64,000 nucleotides of DNA, taken from Acinetobacter radioresistens DSM 6976 = NBRC 102413 = CIP 103788 (GTDB lineage: Bacteria > Pseudomonadota > Gammaproteobacteria > Pseudomonadales > Moraxellaceae). Below the pieces are notes generated by a model, which saw only the letters and a list, made by a program, of their open reading frames with translations, searched no databases and was not told where the DNA came from. The stretch's first letter is position 1, and each line of letters starts with the position of its first letter. The position numbers and the translations under genes were made by a program. Location of the stretch: NCBI RefSeq assembly GCF_006757745.1, contig NZ_AP019741.1, positions 176,232 through 240,231 of the forward strand. Direction: 5' to 3'. Below are positions 33,345 through 43,200 of this stretch, one piece after another.

Positions 33345-36311
33345 TTACTTTTTGGGTTCTGTACTCACATACTGTTTAGTACCCTCATAAACTTTCTGAT
33401 TGGCTGTGGTAGCCGCCTCGTTATAATTTTCAGGTGTTACGCTGATCATATTTGCATTCACTTGCTTAGGCGCTGCCGTAGTCGTGGACGTTGGGCCATT
33501 AACGTTTTGTGGTAAGGCGCTTGCATCCGGTGTTAGTCCTGTTCGCTCCTGAGCAGCTTGAATCTGTGCCGCAGAGTTGTCAGCTCTTTGGTCTACACGA
33601 TTACCCACATCTTGAACATTGATCTGACCAACAGCCTGACTCATTTCGTTATAGCGTGATGCACCTTGAGGGTTTAGGAATTCCATTGCTGCCTGATTGA
33701 TTAGTGGGTTGTTAGACTGCATTCCTGCGGTTACTAATGCCACACTAGCTCTATCATTTGGGTTTCCAAGAGAGATAAGTGATTGCTGTTGACGGGCAAC
33801 ATTCTGTTGGAAATTTGGATCGTCTACACTACTCACAGCAGACTTATATTTCTCAAATGCTTGTGGATTCATGTTAATCATACCCTGCACTTCTGGCGCT
33901 TTGGCTGCGATTGAACTTGTGAATTCCATGCTTTGTTGTTCAGTCTGTTTCAATGATTCAATTTTAGATTGAATTCGGTTGAAATCATTGGAGTACTGTT
34001 CAGTAAAATCACTTCCCTTGCTTTGAGTCGCTGTAGTGCGTAGCTCTTGTAAACGTTGAGAATAGTCAGATGCAGTAAAAGAAGTATTTTTGCCATTTGA
34101 ATGTGCGGAAGCGGTGGTTTTAGTTAAACTATCACTCGTATTCAGATTAGATGTATTTGCATTGCTTAGAGTAGTGCCGTCACTTGCTACATTTGATTTA
34201 GAGCCTGAAACAGTGCCACCCACTTGCGCTCCCGCTTGAAGATTTGCGGCAGCATGAGCATTTTTCTTATCCTCGCCTGCTGCATTATTTTTCCCTGCCG
34301 TTTGTTGACCGCCGCCTACGGTTGCATTGCCATTAACACCCCCTTGAACCCCTGCGCTTACCGCGCCACCAGAAGCAGTAATTTCTTGCGTTCCCGACTG
34401 ATTCATTAAACCGACTTGATTGCCTGAAACAACAGATTTGTTAAATGCTGAGCCTTGTTGAGTCACACTTGAATCGCTAATCGTATTGCCTTGTGCATAA
34501 GCAGCATTACTACCCATAGAGGTCGAATTTGTTCGGGCAGAACTAACATCAACACCCAATTTGCTACTTAAACTTGCAATTTCTGCTTCAAGTTCACTTC
34601 GTTGACTACTTATTGAATTAGATAGTTCAGAAGATGTTTTTTGGGTGTTAGATGAAGATAAGCTGACCTGAGAAACACCATTTACCGTTGCAACGTTTTG
34701 ACCACTAATCGTAACTGCTGAACTGGTAGAGGCCATTGGTGCTGACTTAGCAACATCAGGGTTATTAACCTTGGCATCATAGTTACCCGCATCAGCACTA
34801 TTCATACGGCCATAAATCTGATTCATACCCATCATCATGCCGCTAAACAGCATCATACAAAGTATAGGTACACTCGCCAGTAAAGCGTTTGCTAGAGCAA
34901 GTTTTTGGGAAACTGCTGCATAGAATTGTGGACCAGTGATCAGGTTGAGTTCATGTACGCCTGTAGCGTTAGCAACTTTTAACCATTCATCTGATAAGGT
35001 GTTCTGTATGTAGAAATTAATGATTGCAGCCATCGGTAGCCATAAATAAGCAGCTACCGTAAATGCCATATAATTACCAAGTAGCTTAAATGAGCCTGTT
35101 CCTTGGATCATGATGAACAAAACTACAATCGGGAAAATTAGAAACGAGAACATGATCAGAACGTTCTGCCCGTCACGCATTACCTGTAAAAAGCCTGTAG
35201 CTGCTGCTGCGTTCTTTTCTTCCCATTGATTTCTTGAACTGATCCAAGCAGAACATTTTGACATTCCCGACATGCCATCAGCCTGATCGTAGCAATAGCT
35301 TGCTGTTTGGAGCATTGGGTTAAAAATGGTTGCCATCATAAAGTTACGTGCGTTCTCTTGAGATGTATTTCCCATAAGACTGACGTAATTCACAATATCA
35401 TTAATCGAATAGTCACTACCTCCTGCTTGAGGCTTTGGATTAAAGCCGGCAGACTCACCATTTGCTGACATTTGACGGATTAAGGCATTTCTTAAATTGT
35501 AGAGTGTTACATCTCCAATGATTTTATTGACATCAGTAGCCCCGCCCCCAGAGTTGTTGATGCCATCAAGATACGCCGTCATTGCTTTATCAAGTTCGTC
35601 TGCTGCCTGAGCGCAAGTCATCATATTGTCAGTTGTAATACCTGTAACAGCGAGAGTTACATATACGACAGTACTGGTACTTGTTTTGGCAGCATCCGTA
35701 AAGTATTTGACTGGATTATCAGATTTTTGATACTGCTCTGTATTAAAATTTGGATTACTTACGATACATGACTGATAAATGTTTTTTGTTGTTTGAAGTA
35801 AGGATTGTGATGGAACAATAGATGCTGAATCACGTAGAGCATTGATTAATTTTAAAGGGGTAACATAACCATCCTCAGAAATCTTAGGCATATATCCACT
35901 AGGATAATCATCAACGACTTGATATGCCTTTTCAATGATTTCAGTAAATACCACGCTGATCCCACTGGCTACAGATGCCGGCAAAGCCAAACCTAAAGGT
36001 ACATTGTCTACAGTTTTGACATTGCCACTATAAATATCTTCAATCGCAACAGAAGCTTTAGGGACTGTCAAAATCATGTAAACAACCAAGGGTGCTAACA
36101 ATGCCCTCATATCCATTTGCTGCTTGAAGGCGGCATTGTAAATCCAGACAGCAAAAAGCATCACCATGCCAAAAAAAGCACCGACACCCATGTTGCCAAC
36201 GCCGTCACCATGGAATAGAGCGGTGTCATTAAACAGCATTGCTACGCCATTTAAGGCACTCGCAAAAAGGCCAGATTCGCCCATGGTATATATTACAAAA
36301 GGATCAGCCAT
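33345..36311 (-). CDS. TraG-N-type conjugation membrane protein, paralogue 1
   Basis: 988 residues. The N-terminal ~480 residues are a TraG-N domain with several membrane segments: FVIYTMGESGLFASALNGVA at the start, AFFGMVMLFAVWIYNAAFKQ, LLAPLVVYMILTVPK, and the paired motifs RDGQNVLIM and LWLPMAAIINFY also found in the two paralogues. The C-terminal half is a long Ser/Asn/Gln/Gly-rich region, probably periplasmic and partly disordered. In F-type systems TraG helps pilus assembly and mating-pair stabilisation. It is separated from the other two by a plus-strand gene and a terminator. Confidence 0.8.
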   Translation of the reverse strand: MADPFVIYTMGESGLFASALNGVAMLFNDTALFHGDGVGNMGVGAFFGMVMLFAVWIYNAAFKQQMDMRALLAPLVVYMILTVPKASVAIEDIYSGNVKTVDNVPLGLALPASVASGISVVFTEIIEKAYQVVDDYPSGYMPKISEDGYVTPLKLINALRDSASIVPSQSLLQTTKNIYQSCIVSNPNFNTEQYQKSDNPVKYFTDAAKTSTSTVVYVTLAVTGITTDNMMTCAQAADELDKAMTAYLDGINNSGGGATDVNKIIGDVTLYNLRNALIRQMSANGESAGFNPKPQAGGSDYSINDIVNYVSLMGNTSQENARNFMMATIFNPMLQTASYCYDQADGMSGMSKCSAWISSRNQWEEKNAAAATGFLQVMRDGQNVLIMFSFLIFPIVVLFIMIQGTGSFKLLGNYMAFTVAAYLWLPMAAIINFYIQNTLSDEWLKVANATGVHELNLITGPQFYAAVSQKLALANALLASVPILCMMLFSGMMMGMNQIYGRMNSADAGNYDAKVNNPDVAKSAPMASTSSAVTISGQNVATVNGVSQVSLSSSNTQKTSSELSNSISSQRSELEAEIASLSSKLGVDVSSARTNSTSMGSNAAYAQGNTISDSSVTQQGSAFNKSVVSGNQVGLMNQSGTQEITASGGAVSAGVQGGVNGNATVGGGQQTAGKNNAAGEDKKNAHAAANLQAGAQVGGTVSGSKSNVASDGTTLSNANTSNLNTSDSLTKTTASAHSNGKNTSFTASDYSQRLQELRTTATQSKGSDFTEQYSNDFNRIQSKIESLKQTEQQSMEFTSSIAAKAPEVQGMINMNPQAFEKYKSAVSSVDDPNFQQNVARQQQSLISLGNPNDRASVALVTAGMQSNNPLINQAAMEFLNPQGASRYNEMSQAVGQINVQDVGNRVDQRADNSAAQIQAAQERTGLTPDASALPQNVNGPTSTTTAAPKQVNANMISVTPENYNEAATTANQKVYEGTKQYVSTEPKK

Positions 36312-36484
36312 CCGAAATCCTATTAATAATTATTAGTAAATAAATAAGATTATAAATGTATTGTTAGTAAATATAAAATAAAACAATAAAAAAACTTTAA
36401 TAGTTTAAATTGTTTTTTATTTTTATAATATTTAAAGTATATTTCTTAGGTCTTAACCTTTTTTAGCATAAAATAGAGCCACTT

Positions 36485-36988
36485 ATGAAAAAACAAGTTT
36501 TAGCATCACTTCTAATTTTTTCGGGACTTTCATGTTCTTTTGCTGTTTTAGCCAATAATGTTCCTGTATCTGGTGAAATCGCACAACCCTTAATGACTGA
36601 AAGCCAAATAGAGGAATATAAAGCCTTACATACTAAATTGGGTGTAACCACGATCGGTAATATTGAACCCTTCAGAAAATCGTTAGTTACTGATGTTAAT
36701 GAGCGATTAAAAACTTTGAAAACACCAGAGCAAAAACTTCTTTTTATCATGTCAATGAATGATGTTACTGGCGGCAACTTCCATGTTAATGACAACTCAA
36801 TCGTCAAGCTGAACAAAGAAGAACAAAACTATTTCGATACTTACTACACCTTTGTACTGGATCATTTAAACAAAGAGATTTCAGTCGGTGAACAGACGAA
36901 GGAACAGCTAATCGCTCAATATGAAAAGACATTCCCTTTTAAATTTTATGAGCGGGATTTGAATAAATTTCTGGCTTCGGACAAATAA
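36485..36988 (+). CDS. Exported periplasmic protein, unknown
   Basis: 167 residues. Signal peptide MKKQVLASLLIFSGLSCSFA with further VLA, so cleavage is probably after Ala24 (VLA-NN). The mature part is helical, with PFRKSLVTDVNERLKTLKTP and EEQNYFDTYYTFVLDHLN. It is the only plus-strand gene inside the long minus-strand transfer region, between two TraG-type genes. Its export and location fit a transfer or entry-exclusion accessory role, but this is context only. Confidence 0.65.
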   Translation: MKKQVLASLLIFSGLSCSFAVLANNVPVSGEIAQPLMTESQIEEYKALHTKLGVTTIGNIEPFRKSLVTDVNERLKTLKTPEQKLLFIMSMNDVTGGNFHVNDNSIVKLNKEEQNYFDTYYTFVLDHLNKEISVGEQTKEQLIAQYEKTFPFKFYERDLNKFLASDK

Positions 36989-37017
36989 AAAAAGCGGCTG
37001 AAAAGCCGCTTTTTTTA
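36987..37017. terminator. Bidirectional terminator between 36485-36988 and the 1,061-residue TraG gene
   Basis: AGCGGCT, loop GAAA, AGCCGCT, flanked by A7 and T7. Strong GNRA-looped stem serving both convergent genes. Confidence 0.88.
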
Positions 37018-37019
37018 TC

Positions 37020-40000
37020 TTACTTTTCTATATTTTTGTCAAACCCTTTAATAGCTTCATCTACAGTTCCATTCTGGCCCATCTCAAGTAATTGCTTATC
37101 GTTGATCAATCTAATGATTTCCTCATTATTGCCTTCCATTTGAGCCGTAGTGAGCTGACGGTCATATTCTGTCGAATTTTCCGTGTAAGGAGTAATATTC
37201 GGTGTAATCAACTTACCTGACGCATCACGTATTACAGGGGCATTAGAAGCGATCTCGGCACTCACATCACCATATTCTTTGTTGATGACATTAAGTTTCT
37301 GCTGCTTATCAATTGAAATCTGATTTACATCGACTTGCTTAACAGGATCAAATTCTTGACCTGTAAGATCATTAGATTTTTTAACAAGTTTTCCAGTATC
37401 TTTAATAAGATCATCGGCTTCGTTAATTGAAGTACCATATTTCTCTTTCGCCTTTGCAATAGTGTCGGCATCAATACTTGCACTGACTTTATCAAGGTGA
37501 GCCTCCTGCTTCTCAATTTTAGAATCAATTGATCCTAGATTAGATAACGTCCCTCTTTCTCGGAAAGTATCTACTACGGTCGTAGTAGGTGCTACAGCAT
37601 CTAAAGCTGACAACATAACTTCTGAATTACCTGACTGGCGTGCAGCTAAATAAATCGAAACTCGATCTAAAGCTTCTGGTGTTGATTGTCCACCAAGACG
37701 AAGTATTTTTTCAGCATCTTGCTTAAGTTCATCCCAATTCTTTACATTGGCGCGACCAAGTTCATCCGTCTGATCTAAAGCTGCATTAACGACTTTACTG
37801 TTAGGTGCAAGGACATTGGTACGGCCAGAAATATCAGAATCAGTAATTGTGTTTGAAAGTACCCATTGCAAGCTTTCAGATTTCTGATTACTTAAACTGC
37901 GTACTTCACTGGCAAGTTGAGCAGCTTCTCGCTTTTCAGCCGCAGTAAATGTATTTGAGTTATCTTGCTGAATAATTTCATTGAGCGCCGTAGCCTTAAA
38001 ATCTGCATCTTTACTACTTTTGATTTTCTGAATGATATTCTCAGTCGTAACCCCCTCTGATGTTTTAAACTCACCACCACGGATACCACTTTCATTACTT
38101 ACGGTATTGTCAAAAGTTGGCTTCTCTGTCAGAGAATTGATAACTGCACGATCGCCTTTAACTGCACTCGAATTGATTACATTACTATCAACCCCTGCTG
38201 AAATACCGGCCGCCAATTTTGATTTATCATGCTCACCAAAGCCCTGTTTTACAGTGCCGGCCAAAGTAGCATCACCTTTGATTACAGTATTACCAGATTT
38301 CTCATTTTTAACGGTTTGCGTATCTGAGCTATTCACATTCGTTTCAGAATGCGTACTGCCATCCAAAAGCCTTTTATTGGTATCACCGGCTGAATCACTA
38401 TAGGTCGCTAAATTTTCTTTACCAGTTTCAGTAGAGCTTCGATGACCTTGTGAGTTAGCTACAGAGTTATCCATGCTGTCTGAGGTACGCGCTGAAAGTT
38501 GCTCTAATCGGGATAGCTTTTGGTTAATCTGATCATCATATTCCGCAGCTCTTGATCTCGCTGCGCTAATAGTATTCATAGATTTAACTTCTGTGGTTCC
38601 AACACCTTGAATAGTGGTCGCACCAAAACCATCTTTGTTTGTAATACTTGAATGTGAATTCAATGGAGCTGAACCCATAACCGTCTTACTGTTGAGCTGA
38701 GTGTTATAGCCGCCGTCTGATGGATTAATAGCTTTAGAGAATGAGCTAACTCCCCACATCATTCCACCAAACAACATTGAGCAGAAAATAGGGACCATAC
38801 CCATAGCGTTATTGGCTACTGCAAGTCTGGTCGTTACTACATCATATAAATGGGGTGCTTGGCTGATGGTGAAAAGGCCATCCGGATTGCTAAGTTTTAG
38901 AAGGTAGACTGCTTCATGAAACTGGTACTGGCCGTAAAAGTTAATAATCGCTGCCATAGGCAACCATAGATAGTTTGAAAGCATGAATGCCACATAACCA
39001 CCAATAATTTTTTTACTTGCCATGCCTTGAAGCATGATCATAAATACCATGAATGGGAAAAGCATAAAGCCCACCAATACCATGACGTTCTGACCATCTT
39101 TCATTTTCTTCAAAAAGCTCGTGCCACTGGCCGCAGATCGATCTTTCCACTGTTCTACTGTACTCACCCATGCTGCACATTTTGAAATCTGGTCTAGGGC
39201 AAATTCATCTGTACATCTTGATGCAGTCCGAACCATAGGATCAAACAATACATTCATCATGAATGAGCGGCTGTCTGAGTTACTCATTCCTGTCACGCTA
39301 CTTAACATCGCAGCGATTTCTGCATCTGAATATTTGATTGTTCCAGTAACACTCTTGTTTTTCCCGAAGCTGTTGTGTACAGCCATCGCACGAGCAATCT
39401 TTTCACTCATGGAGTTTTTCTTGAAATTAGAACCTAACAGTCCAGTCGGATCGGCATTTTCACCTTTTACGTGAACCTCCATGGCCTTTGCCACGTATGA
39501 TCCTGCGTCAGAGCATGACATCGTAGTAACGTTACCTTGTCCGGCTTGGCTCACCGTAAATGAAACTTGACGTTCGGTTGAGTTTAGTACTGACTGAAAA
39601 TAAGCAGCCGCATCTTTAGAGCGTGTGTATTCTTCTGGGTTCCATAGATCATTACCTACGATACAACGTGCATATATCTGGTTGAATGCTCCCTGTAGTA
39701 ATGGATGATCCGTATTTAGGTTGTCATACCGAATGGCGTTAAGGACTTGTAAGGGTGTTAAAAAACCATCCTGAGTGAGCTGTGTTGGCGCACTTGCGCT
39801 GTTATCTGTCGGCAGTATCATGAATGCTTTTTCAATGTACTGAGTCATTAAAGTTGCAATGCCACTGATAACCGAAGCCGGTACTGCTAAACCAATAGGT
39901 ATGTTGTCTACCACTTTTGGATTTTCAACATTATAAACGTCAGTAATCACAACTGTTGTTTTTGGTACTGTCAAAATCATGTACAGGACTAAAGGAACTA

Positions 40001-40205
40001 GCAATGTTTTTAGTTCAAAGCGATTCTCAAAAACCGCTTTGTAAATCATGATTAAGAACAGAACCATTGCGCCCAGAAATGCACCGAAACCCAATTGCAA
40101 CGGCCCATTACCTTTCAATATTGGACTGTTGCTAAACATCATTGCAACGCCGTTTAAAACTTCCGCAAAAGTCTGAGTGTCCCCCAGAGAAAATATCTCA
40201 AACAT
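37020..40205 (-). CDS. TraG-N-type conjugation membrane protein, paralogue 2
   Basis: 1,061 residues. The TraG-N part (residues 1 to ~480) has FSLGDTQTFAEVLNGVAMMF, LLVPLVLYMILTVPK, NIPIGLAVPASVISG, KDGQNVMVL and LWLPMAAIINFY, collinear with paralogues 1 and 3. The C-terminal ~550 residues are polar and rich in coiled-coil-like helices (AAEYDDQINQKLSRLEQLSA, SIDKQQKLNVINKEYGDV), without an enzymatic domain that I recognise. Its ATG is 3 bases past the stop of the 1,576-residue gene, with AAGGAATA inside that gene's end, so translation is coupled. Confidence 0.8.
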   Translation of the reverse strand: MFEIFSLGDTQTFAEVLNGVAMMFSNSPILKGNGPLQLGFGAFLGAMVLFLIMIYKAVFENRFELKTLLVPLVLYMILTVPKTTVVITDVYNVENPKVVDNIPIGLAVPASVISGIATLMTQYIEKAFMILPTDNSASAPTQLTQDGFLTPLQVLNAIRYDNLNTDHPLLQGAFNQIYARCIVGNDLWNPEEYTRSKDAAAYFQSVLNSTERQVSFTVSQAGQGNVTTMSCSDAGSYVAKAMEVHVKGENADPTGLLGSNFKKNSMSEKIARAMAVHNSFGKNKSVTGTIKYSDAEIAAMLSSVTGMSNSDSRSFMMNVLFDPMVRTASRCTDEFALDQISKCAAWVSTVEQWKDRSAASGTSFLKKMKDGQNVMVLVGFMLFPFMVFMIMLQGMASKKIIGGYVAFMLSNYLWLPMAAIINFYGQYQFHEAVYLLKLSNPDGLFTISQAPHLYDVVTTRLAVANNAMGMVPIFCSMLFGGMMWGVSSFSKAINPSDGGYNTQLNSKTVMGSAPLNSHSSITNKDGFGATTIQGVGTTEVKSMNTISAARSRAAEYDDQINQKLSRLEQLSARTSDSMDNSVANSQGHRSSTETGKENLATYSDSAGDTNKRLLDGSTHSETNVNSSDTQTVKNEKSGNTVIKGDATLAGTVKQGFGEHDKSKLAAGISAGVDSNVINSSAVKGDRAVINSLTEKPTFDNTVSNESGIRGGEFKTSEGVTTENIIQKIKSSKDADFKATALNEIIQQDNSNTFTAAEKREAAQLASEVRSLSNQKSESLQWVLSNTITDSDISGRTNVLAPNSKVVNAALDQTDELGRANVKNWDELKQDAEKILRLGGQSTPEALDRVSIYLAARQSGNSEVMLSALDAVAPTTTVVDTFRERGTLSNLGSIDSKIEKQEAHLDKVSASIDADTIAKAKEKYGTSINEADDLIKDTGKLVKKSNDLTGQEFDPVKQVDVNQISIDKQQKLNVINKEYGDVSAEIASNAPVIRDASGKLITPNITPYTENSTEYDRQLTTAQMEGNNEEIIRLINDKQLLEMGQNGTVDEAIKGFDKNIEK

Positions 40206-40208
40206 ACA

Positions 40209-43200
40209 TTATTCCTTGTCTTTCGCTTCGCGTTTGGCGTTATATCGTTGTATTGCTTCTGCAACCGTTAAATTGTCTGCGGTAAGCATGGATTGGCTAG
40301 GATCAGGGGTATGGCTTTGAGTCACTAAAGCTGAGTTTCGAGTCGCCGGAGAATTTGGCGTTCTCTCGACTGGATTTTCTTTTAATTCATCTTTAATGAC
40401 GTTAAAGCGGCGGTCCATTTCTTCAAAACGCTTCTGATTCAAACCTTCTTTTAAACTTTCACGAGATTGATCATTTGCCGCATCAATTTCTCTGCGGTCT
40501 TGACCAAGTTCATGACGATGTAAACCGGTTGCTTCCTGCAACTTAAGGTCATTTTCTTTGGTGGATTCTTCTTTGTGCTTCTGGCGATTCAAGTTGTAAT
40601 CGCTGTATTGAGGTGCATCTTCCTTCGCTCTGCCCATTTCCCTATCAAGATGTAAGTCGGCCGGCATGGTTTTATTACGTTCAATCGCATTCAATACGTT
40701 GTCTTTAAGTGTTGATGCCGCTACATCAGCTTTAACGAGAGGTGCTTTTAAATTTTGGGCAAGGGTAGCCTTGTCCTCTACTTTAAAGTGGAAATCTTCA
40801 CCGTTCTTGTCTGGGGAAACCGTTACGCCAGTTTTAGCCAAAGTGGTTTTATGAAATTCTTTGGTGGATTCAGTAATATTTTTAGCATGAATCGCCTCAA
40901 TGTTTGGACCTTTAAAGTCCTTACCATGGCCTTGAGGTATAAATGTTCCCACGTTGGTTTTAACTGCGGTAGCAACTTGAGTTCTGGTTTGATCCGCATT
41001 CTCAAGCCTTTGAGCCGCACCCTTTTGTCTGGCTTCAAGTTCCTGACTAATTTTGTTTTGATAATTGCCTTCACGACCTAAAACAGAAACGTGTAAATGC
41101 TGACCTGTGAAATCCTTAGATTTCGTTTCGTACTCGTTTACAAACGCTACTTTATAGCCATGCTGTTTAGCCACCTTCTGCATTTCTGCAATCGCATTTC
41201 TGGCATCACTAGGATTGGTTAGAATAAGGTCAAATGCCTTACCTTGAACGTGCTTGCCTTTACTTCCAACATTCTGATGGTATTCATCATTGAAGCCTGA
41301 GAAATACTTTACTTTATTACCAAGCTTGTCATTAACAAGGTGTGCAAATTCCACGGTATATCCACGAGATTTACCGCCACCGTATGCCTGATCCGGATTG
41401 TGTTTAGGAGCCTTAATAGGTAAGCCGGCACGAGCGATATATTTATTATCGACAAAGCCATCACCCAAAATCTGGCCCTTCAATCCAGTACCGGCTAATG
41501 CTTTAGCTAAAGACGGATTATTTAAATCAGAAGTAGAAATACTGCCTAAATCACTACCTTGCTGTTTAGCCTTGGATTGACTGATTAGCTCTTGCTCAAG
41601 TTTTGACGCAAAATCCTTACGGTTCTTTTCACCTGACTCACGATATTTTTCATCATCAATTCGCCATACAATGTAGTTTTTACCTACTGCATAGTGAACT
41701 TCATCAATAGATTTAGAATCGTCATTTAATGCTTTCCACGCCGTAGCGTAATGAGATTTTGTGGTGAGTTCTTTATGGATGAACTGAGCCATCGCATCTA
41801 AAGATGCTTGGTTTTCTACATAAGAAGCTGTTCCTACTTTACCTTTTGAAACCAGACCTTTAGCCATCATTTCTTTATCTAGCTCAATCTTACGGTCTTG
41901 GTTAAAGCTAATCATACCGCCGTTGGTAAGATGCTTCTTCTCTGGATCGTAATGAGTGCCAAACAGTGATGAAGAATTAAAACTGTTTTCACGGCCTACT
42001 TCGGCGGTCAAAATTGCTGCTTGTTTTGGTGAGAACCCTGCATGAAGGAATGAGTTATAGACCATGATCATGTTGCGTTGCTGAGTATCACCTCTAACCT
42101 CAAGTTCGCCGGCCAAATACGCATACTGAGCATCTAAGCTAGGATTGGTCCCAAAATATTTGTCAAACTTCCCTCTTAAATCATTGTTGTTAATATGAAA
42201 ATTGTTCCAGTCGGTGTTGGCTGATCTCAGATTTCCATTCAAATCATGATCCGGAGCCTCAAAGCCAGTTAGTGCTTTATACGTTTCGCGTGCAGAGTCA
42301 TAACCCATGTTCATCCCTGCCATTACAATTGCGTAATAAGCTAATTGTTCAGGGTTAGCTACATGAGAAGCAGCCAGTTCGGTCATACGTGCATGAGCGG
42401 CCGCATCACGTTTTGCTTGTTCCCATTTCTCGCCGTATTTCTCACCATACACTTTGTCGATATTTTCTAGGTCATTCCGAACTGTTTCATGGCGTGAGAT
42501 ACGGTGCATGATGTCTGAACCTAACATGCTGACTGTGAGGCTTGATGAAGCAATACTCGCAATAGCTCTATTCACTTGTTCCAGTTCTGAATTCGTTTCA
42601 GATAAAGACTGAGTTAAAGCAGATTTATAGGCTAGTGCTTCTTTTCTTGATTCAGTAGACGATTGATTAATACTCTCGTCTAAGTTGTGTGATTGACCGT
42701 TAAGCGTTCTAGTTTGATTAAAGCCGTCAGTGATCGCGTAATGACTGTCTGAGTATTGTTTTGAGTTCTTACCACTACCCTTATATAGTGCATCATTTTC
42801 AGTACCCGCAATCACACTACGATCCGCATCTTGATAACCGGCTTGCGTTAAGATTGCTGATCCGGCTTTAATCTGTAATGGGCCGATACCATAAGTATTA
42901 TCGCCTGAACCCTTTGCAGGGGTCATTTGAGTACTGGCATTTTGTAAGGCAACTGGTGTGCCGTCTGCTGCAAGACTTGTTTCAGCGAAAGTTGTACCTT
43001 TACCTATCTTTAATCCGATTCCTGCGCCCAGATTGAGTCCCTGTTGGTTGGTCGCCGTTACTGTATCGTGTTCATCACTTTTTAATTGAACAGATTTAGA
43101 GTTTTTGATGGTTTGGCCGCTATTGGCTTCCTCATAACTTTGTGTATAGCCCTGACCAGAAATAATATCTTTACGAGTCGTATCATTCACATTGCTTAGA

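Noticed and set aside
38032..38403. 123-codon plus-strand frame opposite a TraG-type gene
   Set aside because: Antisense shadow of a Ser/Asn-rich coding region; no ribosome-binding site and no protein-like pattern.
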